This document shows positions 1-8,751 of a stretch of 64,000 nucleotides of DNA, piece by piece. A model generated the notes under the pieces. It had not been told where the DNA came from. It worked only from the letters and a program-made list of their open reading frames with translations, and made no database searches. Location of the stretch: positions 1-64,000 of the forward strand of contig CAJWQG010000006.1 in the NCBI GenBank assembly GCA_913045175.1, read 5' to 3'. The DNA is from an uncultured Gammaproteobacteria bacterium. GTDB taxonomy: Bacteria; Pseudomonadota; Gammaproteobacteria; Pseudomonadales; Azotimanducaceae. Every line of letters begins with the position of its first letter. Within the stretch, counting starts at the first letter, position 1. Both the position numbers and the translations under genes were made by a program.

Positions 1-561
1 TTTCTTAAGTTCGGTGATGGGCACGGATCCAGGATGGCGACTTAGTGGATGATCTGAGGCGCAGTACACGAAAAATTCGCTCTTCGTCAGGGTCTGGCCC
101 AGAAGGGCAGGCGGAATGCTATCGGGAGGTACCCCAACAAAAGCCACATCGACTTCTGCATTCTCTACCTGAGCATATAGCGTCTCGAAGTGTTCTTCGA
201 CAAACGTCACTCGTAGGTTCGGATAACGTTGTAGCAGCCCGTCATGTAGCGCCGCGACGAAGCGCGCGGGCCTGACTTCCCCCACACCGATGATCAGCGA
301 GGTCGGTGTGCCATCCAGTTCTGCCTCTGCCAGTCGGAGCTGTTCCAATATATGCTTTACATGTCGATAGAAATCCTTTCCTCTGGCGTTGGGTTTCATT
401 CCCCGTCCGTCACGCTCGAATAGGGGAACGCCCAGCTGAGTTTCCAAACGCTTGATGCTGCCAGAGAGCCCCGGCTGGGAAATATGCTGATCTTTTGCCG
501 CCGCATGCACGGTACCAAGTTCCACCAGTGCAACCAGATGCTTAAGCTGTCGAATATCCAT
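1..561 (-). CDS. LysR-family transcriptional regulator, 3' end outside window
   Basis: Reading the minus strand from the ATG at 561 gives 187 uninterrupted codons that run off the left edge. The N-terminus is MDIRQLKHLVALVELGTVHA, followed by a winged helix-turn-helix (roughly residues 18-60, with SQPGLSGSIKRLE and GVPLFER) typical of LysR regulators. After a linker helix an effector-binding domain begins near residue 90 (TSLIIGVGEVRPARFVAAL). LysR proteins are about 300 residues, so roughly 110 are missing. No strong Shine-Dalgarno is seen before the ATG. It points away from the catabolic genes to its right; its targets cannot be inferred from this window. Family assignment is firm, ligand unknown. 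Confidence 0.9.
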   Translation of the reverse strand, partial: MDIRQLKHLVALVELGTVHAAAKDQHISQPGLSGSIKRLETQLGVPLFERDGRGMKPNARGKDFYRHVKHILEQLRLAEAELDGTPTSLIIGVGEVRPARFVAALHDGLLQRYPNLRVTFVEEHFETLYAQVENAEVDVAFVGVPPDSIPPALLGQTLTKSEFFVYCASDHPLSRHPGSVPITELKK

Positions 562-620
562 AACAAAGGATTATCAATAACCCCACCAACTAAAACAAGC
601 CCTTAATATTCTCCTTAGAT

Positions 621-709
621 TGGGACACCCATCATTTCCGGCCAATCGATAACGTCCCGATCAAATCTGATGGATGTCCTGAACTTCTTGATGGATGTCC
701 TGAACTTCT
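621..709. repeat. Direct and inverted GATGGATGTCC repeats beside the RAYT gene
   Basis: Two perfect 21-bp tandem copies starting TGATGGATGTCC and ending GAACTTCT lie at 668-688 and 689-709, and a shortened third echo (GAACTTCT) follows at 713-720 and again at 730-737. An inverted relative, TGGGACACCCATCA, lies at 621-634 with one mismatch to the reverse complement of the core. The core reappears at 1883-1895 on the other side of the transposase gene. Because RAYT transposases act on small repeats in their own neighbourhood, I read these as the cognate repeat family; that link is inference. Confidence 0.65.
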
Positions 710-851
710 CATGAACTTCTCGAGGTCTTGAACTTCTCAGTTAGAGGCCACAGCCAGTAGCGATTAACCCTGCAGATTTAGCATATGCCTAAACATGTGC
801 CAGATGACGGCATGTGTCCATCCGGACCAGCGCAACAGAGTGCAAAGATGG

Positions 852-1787
852 CTACTGATGTAGATGCAAAGATCTGGTTTTGATCCAACGCTGGCCAATA
901 TCCCTGGCGTAGTCCTTTAGCGCTTGAAACGAACCATTGGCTCTCTGCCAATGGCCGGGCGTAGGCAGATAATGATCAATCCAGAGCAATGTGCTCTGTG
1001 ATGATTTGTGGAGTGGTATTCGTTTTGATGGCTCTGACTGTTTGTGTTGCTGTGCCGAGACTGTCCAGTGTGCCAATTCAATATAATCGGCGAGGGTGTA
1101 ATCGAATGGCAGAGCTGCGTGCGGGGGGTTGATGGCGGTAAGTGGTTTGTCATCTTGTGATTGTGTAAGGCGCTTATGCAGCGACGTGTATTTGGCTTCC
1201 GTGACGTCGTTAGCTATATCTGCTCTAACTGGATTAAGGTCGACATAGACCATGGCTGCCAAAATCGCGTTTTCGTCTAGCAGTTGTTGAGACTTGAACC
1301 GGCCTTCCCAGAACCGACCGGTGCAGTTGTCCTCATTGTTAGCTAGGCGCGCAAGTGGTTCGTTGATAAATCGCATGAACCAGGAGAGCGAGGCAAGGCG
1401 CTGCCGCAGTTCGAGTACGCGCTCGGTATCCTCTAGCAGTGCTCTTTTGTGGAGTTCTCTGAGTTTCCTATCCTCAAGCTTGGAATAACTTGGACATACG
1501 AACTGCCACCTTTCGGCGACCTCTTCGTTTGACCATCGCGCGACCTTTGCGGGATCGACACGTAACACGATGTGGTAGTGGTTAGACATGACAGCATAGC
1601 CATAAAGATCAATCGCGAAAACGTCAGCAAGTTTTAGGATTCGCTGCTCCAGCCAGTCGCGGCGATGATCGAAGTTATAGCCCGTGAGTTCATCCGTCCC
1701 ACATAGCCATGCGCGTCGAACGCATCTGGAACAGACGTGATATACGCCGCCTTCCGGGTTGATGAGATGGGCCCTTGGATATGTCAT
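852..1787 (-). CDS. REP-associated tyrosine transposase (RAYT, Y1/HUH family)
   Basis: A 311-residue single-strand transposase of the Y1 (IS200-like) family. The HUH metal-binding motif is seen as SNHYHIVL (H70, H72). The catalytic tyrosine is most likely Y181 in MVYVDLNPVRADIA, a sequence very typical of this family, preceded by the usual GRFWEGRFKSQ block. These proteins nick and rejoin single-stranded DNA at short palindromic repeats and are normally single-copy residents rather than self-mobile insertion sequences. The gene stands alone, is flanked on both sides by a shared GATGGATGTCC motif, and has no terminal inverted repeats marking an insertion sequence. Length is complete and there is no sign of decay. 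Confidence 0.88.
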   Translation of the reverse strand: MTYPRAHLINPEGGVYHVCSRCVRRAWLCGTDELTGYNFDHRRDWLEQRILKLADVFAIDLYGYAVMSNHYHIVLRVDPAKVARWSNEEVAERWQFVCPSYSKLEDRKLRELHKRALLEDTERVLELRQRLASLSWFMRFINEPLARLANNEDNCTGRFWEGRFKSQQLLDENAILAAMVYVDLNPVRADIANDVTEAKYTSLHKRLTQSQDDKPLTAINPPHAALPFDYTLADYIELAHWTVSAQQHKQSEPSKRIPLHKSSQSTLLWIDHYLPTPGHWQRANGSFQALKDYARDIGQRWIKTRSLHLHQ

Positions 1788-1882
1788 GGGCTTATTTTAG
1801 TTGAGGACGGGCGCCGTGCCAGTGGCCATGGATCATCTATGTTTGAGAATTGAGCCCGACCGAATGTAGGATGGATCGGTTA

Positions 1883-1895
1883 TGATGGATGTCCC
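1883..1895 (+). repeat. Isolated copy of the RAYT-linked motif (TGATGGATGTCCC)
   Basis: The 13-base sequence repeats the core found in tandem at 668-709 on the far side of the transposase gene. It lies in the 194-bp gap between the transposase start and the acyl-CoA dehydrogenase start. I see nothing else definite in that gap apart from the ribosome binding site (AGGAGA) of the dehydrogenase. Confidence 0.5.
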
Positions 1896-1981
1896 TATTC
1901 GAAGGTGGGAAGTAGTGACAGCGCCGAGATGTATCTGTGTGTGGGGTAATCTGTAGATTTTAATTAGTAGGAGAATAAGAA

Positions 1982-3229
1982 ATGCCCGATTTAAATAGCG
2001 ACCTGTTCAACCTTGCAATGTCAGAAGCAGCGCAACCGTTGATGTACGCGGTACAAAAACATATAGCCGACAATGTCGATCCAATTACCGAAGAGTTTTT
2101 TGCGCTGAATGCAGAAAAAACAGATCGATGGTCCTGGCATCCCCGACAACTGGAGCTTCTCGAGGGCGCGAAGGAGAAAGCGAAAGCTTCGGGCCTTTGG
2201 AATTTTTTCCTGCCTGATTCAGAGATGGGTGAGGGACTGACGAATCTGGATTACGCGTACATCGCCGCTGAACTTGGAAAATATGCGCTTGCGTCCGAAA
2301 CGCTCAATTGCAGCGCACCGGATACCGGCAATATGGAAGTGCTGGAACGTGTGGGTACGCCTGAACAAAAGGAACAATGGCTAAAGCCGTTATTGAACGG
2401 TGAAATACGATCCGCCTATGCAATGACTGAACCCGCATTGCCCTCATCGGACGCAAAGAACATCAGTACCAGCGCCGTCCTTGATGGCGATGAATGGGTG
2501 ATTAACGGAGAGAAGTACTATATCTCCGGAGCAGGTGACCCGCGCTGCAAAATCCTGATTACCATGGTCAAAACGGACCCTGAGGCAGCCCCTAGCAGGC
2601 AGCAGTCACAGATCCTCATTCCAAAAGACACACCGGGGGTCGAAATCATCGAGGGCATGCAGGTTTTCGGTCAGGACCACGCGCCGCGTGGTCACATGCA
2701 CCTGAAACTTAACAATGTGCGTGTACCCAAGGAAAACATCCTGTTAGGCGTCGGCCGTGGCTTTGAGATTTCGCAGGTTAGACTAGGTCCAGGAAGAATC
2801 CATCATTGCATGCGTACGATCGGTAAGGCCGAGAAAGCGCTGGAACTGATGGTCAAGCGCTCGGGCAGTCGCGTCGCTTTTGGAAAACCCATCGCGAAGT
2901 TAGGGAAGAACCTGGAAGTAATTTCCCGGGCACGAATCGAAATCAATGCCATGCGTCTGGCCGTACTACAGGCCGCCAAGGCCATGGATACCCTGGGTAA
3001 TAAAGAGGCCCGCGTCTACATCAGTGCTGTTAAGGCGATGGTGCCCGAGAAGGCCTGCCTTATTATTGATCAGGCCATCCAGATGCATGGGGCTACAGGG
3101 GTATCCCAGTGGACACCCCTGGCTGAAATGTATGCAGACGTTCGCCACTTACGATTTGCCGATGGCCCCGACGAGGTACACCACATGGTTGTGGGTCGTG
3201 CCGAGCTTCAGAAATATGACCTGTGGTAG
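1982..3229 (+). CDS. Acyl-CoA dehydrogenase family protein
   Basis: A 415-residue flavoprotein of the acyl-CoA dehydrogenase family, expected to oxidise an acyl-CoA at the alpha-beta bond using FAD and electron-transferring flavoprotein. Family marks are YAMTEPALPSSDAKNI (FAD/substrate region, about residues 148-163), the KYYISGAGDPRC stretch, LGPGRIHHCMRTIG and the C-terminal QMHGATGVSQWTPLAEMYAD. It is of the slightly long ACAD10/11-like type. The ATG is preceded by AGGAGAATAAGAA, a clear ribosome binding site. It opens a tight five-gene plus-strand run with a DUF35 protein, thiolase, LLM oxidoreductase and Gfo/Idh/MocA protein, so it probably starts a beta-oxidation-like degradation of an unidentified acid. 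The substrate cannot be told. Confidence 0.93.
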   Translation: MPDLNSDLFNLAMSEAAQPLMYAVQKHIADNVDPITEEFFALNAEKTDRWSWHPRQLELLEGAKEKAKASGLWNFFLPDSEMGEGLTNLDYAYIAAELGKYALASETLNCSAPDTGNMEVLERVGTPEQKEQWLKPLLNGEIRSAYAMTEPALPSSDAKNISTSAVLDGDEWVINGEKYYISGAGDPRCKILITMVKTDPEAAPSRQQSQILIPKDTPGVEIIEGMQVFGQDHAPRGHMHLKLNNVRVPKENILLGVGRGFEISQVRLGPGRIHHCMRTIGKAEKALELMVKRSGSRVAFGKPIAKLGKNLEVISRARIEINAMRLAVLQAAKAMDTLGNKEARVYISAVKAMVPEKACLIIDQAIQMHGATGVSQWTPLAEMYADVRHLRFADGPDEVHHMVVGRAELQKYDLW

Positions 3230-3239
3230 GTCGTGCTGA

Positions 3240-3650
3240 ATGACGCAGTACGACAAACCATTACCACACCCCAACGAGGAGACGAGGGGGTTCTGGGAGG
3301 GCTGCAACCGGGGTGAGCTGCTGATGCAGCGGTGCACAGATTGCTGCACATTTCGTTTCTTCCCTAGACCCATGTGCCATGTGTGTAATTCCATGAACGC
3401 AGAGTGGGTCAAAGTCAGCGGGAAAGGAAAGGTTTTCAGCTGGGTAGTGGTACGACAAGGCAGTCCGTCTTTCGCGGGCGACGTCCCTTACGTTGTGGCG
3501 TCGGTGCAGCTCGCAGAGCAGGATGACCTTCGGATGTTCGGCAATATCGAAGGCTGCGCGCCAGAAGACATCGAGCTTGATATGCCGGTGGAAGTTTTTT
3601 TTGACGAGGTCACCGAAGAGGTATCCTTACCAAAGTGGAAGCCGGCGTGA
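3240..3650 (+). CDS. Zn-ribbon OB-fold protein (DUF35 family)
   Basis: A 136-residue DUF35 protein with an N-terminal helix (PHPNEETRGFWEGCNRGEL), a zinc ribbon made by two pairs of cysteines (CTDC and CHVC, about residues 38-55) and a C-terminal OB fold ending in PVEVFFDEVTEE. Members bind as partners to thiolases or MaoC-type hydratases of the same operon and help bind acyl-CoA. Its stop codon overlaps the start of the downstream thiolase (TGATG), so the two are probably made in equal amounts and work as a complex, as known for steroid side-chain thiolase/DUF35 pairs. The ATG is 10 nt after the dehydrogenase stop. Confidence 0.9.
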   Translation: MTQYDKPLPHPNEETRGFWEGCNRGELLMQRCTDCCTFRFFPRPMCHVCNSMNAEWVKVSGKGKVFSWVVVRQGSPSFAGDVPYVVASVQLAEQDDLRMFGNIEGCAPEDIELDMPVEVFFDEVTEEVSLPKWKPA

Positions 3651-4870
3651 TGGGCACCCTGAAGGACAAGGTGGCAATCGTCGGCATCGGGCACTCGGCA
3701 ACCGATGGCGGCAGCAAGTTTGTAAAGAAGTATTCGAAGCTCTCTGGCGTCAGTGATGTACAACTTGCCCTTGAGGCATGCAAGATGGCCATCGAGGACG
3801 CCGGGTTAACGAGCAAGGATATCGATGGGATCGGGTGCGCTCACGCACTTGATTCTGCCGCCCCATCGCATCAGGTTGCCCTTGGCCTGGGTGTTCCGGA
3901 AATCAGTTTTCAGGTTGATAACTATGCCGGTGGTGCCGGGTCGATTGCGGTGGTGCAGATGGCAGCGGCAGCCATTGAAGCAGGGCTCGCCAAGAACGTG
4001 GTCTGCTATCGTGCCATGAAGACGAGCACGGCAGGAAGACTGACGGGCCATCCTCGGGGCACAAGTATCTCGCAGTTCCCCGACTATCACAGTGTCACCG
4101 GTGAGGCGGAGTTTATGGCGCCCTTCGGGTTAGACAGCGTGCGCATGGAGAACGCCATGCGATGGAAGCGGCACATGATCAAGTATGGCACCACCAGCGA
4201 GCAATCGGGCGCGGTAGCGATTACGCACCGGGAGCACGCAGCGTTGAATGACAGGGCCCTGGAGAGGGAGCCAATCACCATGGAGGATTACCTGAATTCA
4301 CCGATGATCATGGACCCGGTACGCGAGTTGGATATATGCCTCGCGTCGGACGGTGGCTACGCCGTTGTCCTGACCTCTGCAGAAAGCGCCAGAGATATGA
4401 AAAGGTCACCTGTCTATATTATGGGCGCCGCCATGGGAGGCGGGCCACTTCCGGGTTACGCGTCAGGATTCCCGGTGCAGGCACCGGAACCTGCAGAGGC
4501 TGCTGCCAAATATTTCTCAAAACGGCTCTATGACATGGCGGGTGTCGGACCGGGTGATATGGACTTTGCCCAGATCTACGACTGTTTTACCTTCGCGGTA
4601 ATCTATCAACTGGAAGGATATGGCTTCTGCAAGGAAGGGGAAGGGGGTCCTTTTGTGGAAGACGGTAGAATTGGGCTCGGGGGCGAACTACCTGTTAACA
4701 CGCACGGCGGTCAGTTGTCGGAGGGCTACTTCTGGTCTATGAATCACCTGTATGAGGCAGTCCAGCAATTGCGTGGCGAGGCTGGGGCCCGTCAGATTCA
4801 GGACGCTGAAATAGGGCTGGTCACGGGGCACACCGCCCAGGTGGGTAGTGCACTCATATTGCGGAGATAA
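3650..4870 (+). CDS. Thiolase / lipid-transfer-protein-like acetyl-CoA acetyltransferase
   Basis: A 406-residue thiolase of the SCP2/Ltp type. I choose the ATG at 3650, which overlaps the DUF35 stop and begins MGTLKDKVAIVGIGHSATDG; an in-frame GTG 15 nt upstream is less likely. Visible marks are GIGCAHALDSAAPSHQVA (nucleophile-cysteine region), YAGGAGSIAVVQMAAAAI, DFAQIYDCFTFAVIYQLE and the C-terminal GHTAQVGSALILRR. Proteins of this branch cleave or retro-aldol-cleave branched acyl-CoAs together with a DUF35 subunit, which is the immediate upstream gene. Together with the dehydrogenase they make a compact beta-oxidation or aldolase module. The chain being cut is unknown. Confidence 0.88.
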   Translation: MGTLKDKVAIVGIGHSATDGGSKFVKKYSKLSGVSDVQLALEACKMAIEDAGLTSKDIDGIGCAHALDSAAPSHQVALGLGVPEISFQVDNYAGGAGSIAVVQMAAAAIEAGLAKNVVCYRAMKTSTAGRLTGHPRGTSISQFPDYHSVTGEAEFMAPFGLDSVRMENAMRWKRHMIKYGTTSEQSGAVAITHREHAALNDRALEREPITMEDYLNSPMIMDPVRELDICLASDGGYAVVLTSAESARDMKRSPVYIMGAAMGGGPLPGYASGFPVQAPEPAEAAAKYFSKRLYDMAGVGPGDMDFAQIYDCFTFAVIYQLEGYGFCKEGEGGPFVEDGRIGLGGELPVNTHGGQLSEGYFWSMNHLYEAVQQLRGEAGARQIQDAEIGLVTGHTAQVGSALILRR

Positions 4871-4876
4871 AATGCC

Positions 4877-5956
4877 ATGAAAATCAGTTATTTGCAGTTT
4901 TGGGTTTCGATGCAGGGCGAATCGCATACACAAACCTACGACGCCAGCTTTGAAGAGATCCGTGCCCTCGACGAGTCGGGATGGGACACGGTTTGGTCCG
5001 GGGGTGTACCACTACGGACCATGGTGCCCGATACCCTGTTGCTGGCTGCCGCGATCGCTGCGCGTACCAGCCGGATCAAGATTGGCACAGCGGTGCATCT
5101 ACCAGGGCTCAAGGCTCGCGGCGAGGAATTTACTACTGACATTAAGGAAGGCGGTTCTCCTATAAATCGACGCGGAGGCAACGCCCGTAAATTTGGCTGG
5201 GTCTTTGACAACTTCACACCGGCAAACCCTCTGCAAACCGCAGAGCAGATCTCCATGCTCGACCAGCTCAGCCACGGTCGTTTTATCTATGGGGCCGGTG
5301 GCGACACAGCCGGCGATGAGGTGCGTCAACGACATCTACACGAGTACCTGGCGGTTATACGGCAGGTTCTGAGCGAGGATGTTTTCTCAGGCTTTGCGGG
5401 CGAGTTCTACAATTACCCCGCGTTGCCGGACGATGGTTCTAACTTCCTGCCGAAGTGCATCCAGAAGCCCCATCCGCCTATCCTGCTGCCCCTTGATAGC
5501 CAACAGGGCTTCATACCAATGGGCAAGCTGGGTTACCGAATCGCGATTGGCGGTGGCAGCCTGCACAATGTACGTGGTGACGCAGTGTTGAAAGATGATG
5601 TTAAGAATTATCGACAGGCCTGGTTGGATGCCGGGCACTCGGGCGATCCCTCTGTGTCGATTCGCATGAATACACGCGTGCTAGCCACACAGCGGGAGGC
5701 CGACCGTGTTCGAGAAGCTGCTCGGAAAACGCGGGTGGAGCACACATTAAGGGACAAGGGCGCTGAAGATGAGCCAGAGCGTTCGAGCGATCTGTATGGC
5801 ACACCGGAGGAGATCGTGGACCGAATTCACCAGCTGCGCGAAGACTTTGGTGCAGACGAGATCATCTGCACCATGCTGGGCGGTGCGGGCACTCGCGAGG
5901 ACGTCATGAAAAGCATACGGTTGCTTTCAGAGAAGGTAATTCCCAGGGTCAGTTGA
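4877..5956 (+). CDS. LLM-class flavin-dependent oxidoreductase
   Basis: A 359-residue luciferase-like monooxygenase (TIM barrel). Characteristic pieces are the N-terminal MKISYLQFWVSMQGESHT, the repeat TSRIKIGTAVHLPGLK for flavin binding, DQLSHGRFIYGAGGD and the C-terminal YGTPEEIVDRIHQLRE. Members oxidise substrates with reduced FMN or F420; the cofactor cannot be told here. It begins 6 nt after the thiolase and is co-oriented with it, so it probably oxygenates an intermediate of the same pathway. An insertion at about residues 80-100 (FTTDIKEGGSPINRRGGN) lengthens the barrel compared with the LLM enzyme encoded at 39995-41056. Confidence 0.88.
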   Translation: MKISYLQFWVSMQGESHTQTYDASFEEIRALDESGWDTVWSGGVPLRTMVPDTLLLAAAIAARTSRIKIGTAVHLPGLKARGEEFTTDIKEGGSPINRRGGNARKFGWVFDNFTPANPLQTAEQISMLDQLSHGRFIYGAGGDTAGDEVRQRHLHEYLAVIRQVLSEDVFSGFAGEFYNYPALPDDGSNFLPKCIQKPHPPILLPLDSQQGFIPMGKLGYRIAIGGGSLHNVRGDAVLKDDVKNYRQAWLDAGHSGDPSVSIRMNTRVLATQREADRVREAARKTRVEHTLRDKGAEDEPERSSDLYGTPEEIVDRIHQLREDFGADEIICTMLGGAGTREDVMKSIRLLSEKVIPRVS

Positions 5957-5980
5957 CGCTGGCATATAGGAAACAAGACT

Positions 5981-7045
5981 ATGTCCGAACCACTGAAAGT
6001 CGGTCTCGTTGGCACTGGAGGAATCTCCAGGTTTCATCTGCCGGCCTATCTGGAGCACCCGGACCGCGTGCAGCTTACGGCGATATGCGACATTGCCGAA
6101 CCGTTGGCGCAGGAGTATGCCAGGGAAGCAGGTGTTGATGCCGTCTACCTGGACTACGAGGACATGTTGCGCGATGCCGACATTGATGCCGTGGACATCT
6201 GTACGGGTCACCACTTGCATGCGCCTCAGACGATTGCCGCAGCAGCAGCCGGAAAACATGTGATCGTCGAAAAAGCGATGTCTAGTACGCTTGACGATTG
6301 TCGGGCAATGGTGGATGCGACCGACCGGGCCGGCGTCACCCTGATGGTTGGACAGCACCTGCGTTATTCCCCGGAAGCCCTTGCCGTAAAACGTCTTATC
6401 GATGGCGGCAAACTGGGTGAGATTCAGGCAGCTCGAACCCATGTGTTCCGACAGGGCCCGGTGGATTCGTGGTACGTCGACGGCAATGCCGGTGGCGGTG
6501 TGATGCTGGTCCAATCTATCCATTACATCGACCTGCTGCGTTACTACCTTGGCAACGTAAAAAGTGTGACCGGGATCTGCAGGTCGGTGCAGCCACAAAT
6601 GATCAATGGTGCGGAAGACCTGGTCACTGCATCACTGGAATTTGAGAACGGTGCTGTCTGTGACGTGTTCAGTAGCTGGACCACCGATCTGGTGCCGGAG
6701 CCATCTTTCTATTCGGTCCTGGGCAGTAAAGGAACCATACACTCGACACCACCGGCAACGGCCAAAGACGATAGTCCAATTCGCCACTTCGGTATTGTCA
6801 TGTACGGAGAAAAGAACGATGCACCCGGTCGGGAGAAACCGCTGATTGAACCCCTTGATACCAGTGACATCGTTCTACCCAGCACGAGTTTCTTTGTTAA
6901 TGAAATCCTGCACTTGGAGGAGTGCATCAGAACGGGAAGCGAGCCTTTGAGTTCCGGTCGGGATAATCTCGAAACGATGAAAGCGACTCTTGGTATCCTG
7001 GAATCATCACGGGCTTGTAAGCCCGTCGATATGGCTGATCTTTAG
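5981..7045 (+). CDS. Gfo/Idh/MocA family NAD(P)-dependent oxidoreductase
   Basis: A 354-residue protein with an N-terminal Rossmann fold (VGLVGTGGISRFHLPAYLE, residues 6-24) and the family's lysine motif in VIVEKAMSS (about residue 94), followed by the alpha/beta C-terminal domain (GGGVMLVQSIHYIDLLRYY). These enzymes oxidise or reduce hydroxyl groups on sugars, inositols and related cyclic alcohols. It is the last gene of the 1982-7045 plus-strand run, and its stop codon overlaps that of the convergent VOC gene by four bases. A ribosome binding site AGGAAA precedes the ATG. The substrate is unknown. Confidence 0.9.
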   Translation: MSEPLKVGLVGTGGISRFHLPAYLEHPDRVQLTAICDIAEPLAQEYAREAGVDAVYLDYEDMLRDADIDAVDICTGHHLHAPQTIAAAAAGKHVIVEKAMSSTLDDCRAMVDATDRAGVTLMVGQHLRYSPEALAVKRLIDGGKLGEIQAARTHVFRQGPVDSWYVDGNAGGGVMLVQSIHYIDLLRYYLGNVKSVTGICRSVQPQMINGAEDLVTASLEFENGAVCDVFSSWTTDLVPEPSFYSVLGSKGTIHSTPPATAKDDSPIRHFGIVMYGEKNDAPGREKPLIEPLDTSDIVLPSTSFFVNEILHLEECIRTGSEPLSSGRDNLETMKATLGILESSRACKPVDMADL

Positions 7046-7845
7046 TTTGTGGCGCTCAGCTCTACCAGTTCGAACCAGTTACCATCCGGATCCTCCACGA
7101 TGGCGATTTGGACCCCGGGAGCAATGTCTGCGGGTTCAAACGCGATAGTTCGTCCTGCATCGCGAGCTCGAGTCAGCACTGCATCGATGCTGTCTACTAC
7201 TGCGGTGAGGTAACGGATTCCCGAGTAGTCCTGAATATCTCCAGTTTCCGCCGGCAGGTCGTCCAGTTGCCACACCTTGAGTGTGGTATCTCCGGCCACA
7301 AATTCATGCTTCGTGGTGCCCAGCGTGGGCAGCTCTTCAGACTTGCCGGCCTCGAAACCAAGTACGTTCGTGAGAAATGAACGGGTCGCATCTGCATCAT
7401 TGACTGTCAGTCCGACTGCATTGAGTACCGCGCCGTCGCAAAAGTCAGGAGCGCCGACAAGTTCCACCATGGTGTTGTTGGGGTCGTGGGTGAACGCCAG
7501 CGTATAGTGGGTGTGATCCTCGATTGAAAGCGCATCGAATCCGGCTTTTACCAGAGACGCTGAGGTCGCTTCCAGATCTGGCACAACGATGGTCAGCAGT
7601 TTCATTCCCCTGCTTTCGTGCAGTCCGCTGGTCAATTTCTCCGGTGCTGATGGTGACTGATTAAACTTCACGATACCCTGGCCTGCTCCGAATCGTGTCA
7701 GACGGATGTCGGCAAAATTCATGTCTTCCAATCGTGGCATACCCAGGCCTTCCTGATAGAACGCCAGCATCACATCAAAGTCCTGAGGGACTAGGCCAAC
7801 GTCGAGCGCTGGTGAAATCATCCTGCCATTTTCTGTCTTGGTCAT
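7042..7845 (-). CDS. VOC (glyoxalase/dioxygenase) family protein, two modules
   Basis: I start this at 7845 (MTKTENGRMISPALDVGLVP) because TAGGAGACACCAG sits directly upstream; a longer reading frame to 7923 would overlap the previous gene and has no such site. The 267-residue protein holds two vicinal-oxygen-chelate modules: residues 10-125 (VGLVPQDFDVMLAFYQEGLG) and 130-262 (ALNAVGLTVNDADATRSFLT, ending GNWFELVELSATN). VOC proteins use a divalent metal for isomerisation, ring cleavage or glutathione chemistry. It is the last gene of the minus-strand unit that begins with the TonB receptor at 16926, so it may act on a product of that pathway. Confidence 0.88.
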   Translation of the reverse strand: MTKTENGRMISPALDVGLVPQDFDVMLAFYQEGLGMPRLEDMNFADIRLTRFGAGQGIVKFNQSPSAPEKLTSGLHESRGMKLLTIVVPDLEATSASLVKAGFDALSIEDHTHYTLAFTHDPNNTMVELVGAPDFCDGAVLNAVGLTVNDADATRSFLTNVLGFEAGKSEELPTLGTTKHEFVAGDTTLKVWQLDDLPAETGDIQDYSGIRYLTAVVDSIDAVLTRARDAGRTIAFEPADIAPGVQIAIVEDPDGNWFELVELSATN

Positions 7846-7888
7846 CTGGTGTCTCCTAAGGGCGGCGCGTTCAGTATACCGCAGGTCA

Positions 7889-8695
7889 TCAACTGGCCTT
7901 CGACCCCTGATCCAGTCGGACAATCTCGCCTGTAAAACTGTCGTCCGGGCATGGGAATCTCGTTAGCACCAATGGGTCGTGGCCGGGAATGATCAGGTCC
8001 TCGACATCGGCAAGCTCACCTACCTTGGTAAAACCGTCAATCATGTCGCCCACGTTGTATACGATGGGGAATGGGTTTTCATTGTCTCGATTGGCGTAGA
8101 GATGCACAGCATCTGAAGCTAGAACCAACCAGCCTTTTTCAGTCCATACCCGCACCACCTGGTGTCCGTCGGTGTGGCCACCTATGTGATGTACGCTGAT
8201 CCCCGGGGCAAGTTCGGTAGCACCATCAATGAAGTTGATACGCTCGTCATAGACCGCGCGCACAAAGTCGCAGACGTAATCGACATCAAAGGCTTTGCGC
8301 ATGGTCGCGGAACTCATATGGCGACCGGTGGCAAATGCGATTTCCCGCTCCTGCAGGTGCAGCCGGGCATTGGGAAACGATTTGAGATCACCGGCGTGGT
8401 CGTAATGCAGATGTGTGATGATAACGTCGTCCACCTGCCTGGAATCCACTCCCAGCATCTGCAAGCCTTCTGATGGCAAACGGGTGATTTCGCGTCCCCG
8501 CCGTTTTGCTCCTGCGTGGTCATAGCCAAGATCCACGACAAAGTTCCGACCGTTACCAGTGATCAGCCAGATGAAGAAATCTAGCGCCTGGGGACCGTCG
8601 TGAAAATCGGCATACATAAAATTATCGCGAGCCTCACGTTCGTGATGAGCATAGCGAATGGCGTAGACGGTGTATGGATCGATGGTTGTGCTCAT
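7889..8695 (-). CDS. Metallo-beta-lactamase-fold hydrolase, N-acyl homoserine lactonase-like
   Basis: A 268-residue MBL-fold enzyme with the metal motif THLHYDHAGDL (H-x-H-x-D-H, about residues 93-103), GGHTDGHQVVRV, the bridging aspartate in LASDAVHLYAN and the last ligand in IPGHDPLVL. The overall length and the YDHAGAKRRGREI / FHDGPQALDFFIWLI segments match the AHL-lactonase subfamily. In this setting, between MFS transporters and a VOC protein in a catabolic unit, hydrolysis of a lactone intermediate is as plausible as quorum quenching. ATG at 8695; 43 nt separate its stop from the VOC start. Confidence 0.85.
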   Translation of the reverse strand: MSTTIDPYTVYAIRYAHHEREARDNFMYADFHDGPQALDFFIWLITGNGRNFVVDLGYDHAGAKRRGREITRLPSEGLQMLGVDSRQVDDVIITHLHYDHAGDLKSFPNARLHLQEREIAFATGRHMSSATMRKAFDVDYVCDFVRAVYDERINFIDGATELAPGISVHHIGGHTDGHQVVRVWTEKGWLVLASDAVHLYANRDNENPFPIVYNVGDMIDGFTKVGELADVEDLIIPGHDPLVLTRFPCPDDSFTGEIVRLDQGSKAS

Positions 8696-8751
8696 GGGGT
8701 CCCCCTGTTTTCCATGAAGGATGGCGGGCAGAGCACGATGGCGTCAAGGGT

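Noticed and set aside
45-275. Plus-strand ORF at the left edge
   Set aside because: It is antisense to the clear LysR reading frame on the minus strand and has no recognisable protein features.
852-1787. Insertion sequence with ends around the transposase
   Set aside because: No terminal inverted repeats or target duplication; the protein matches the RAYT branch, which is normally not a mobile IS.
7846-7923. Extended N-terminus of the VOC protein
   Set aside because: It would overlap the lactonase-like gene and lacks a ribosome binding site, whereas TAGGAGA precedes the ATG at 7845.
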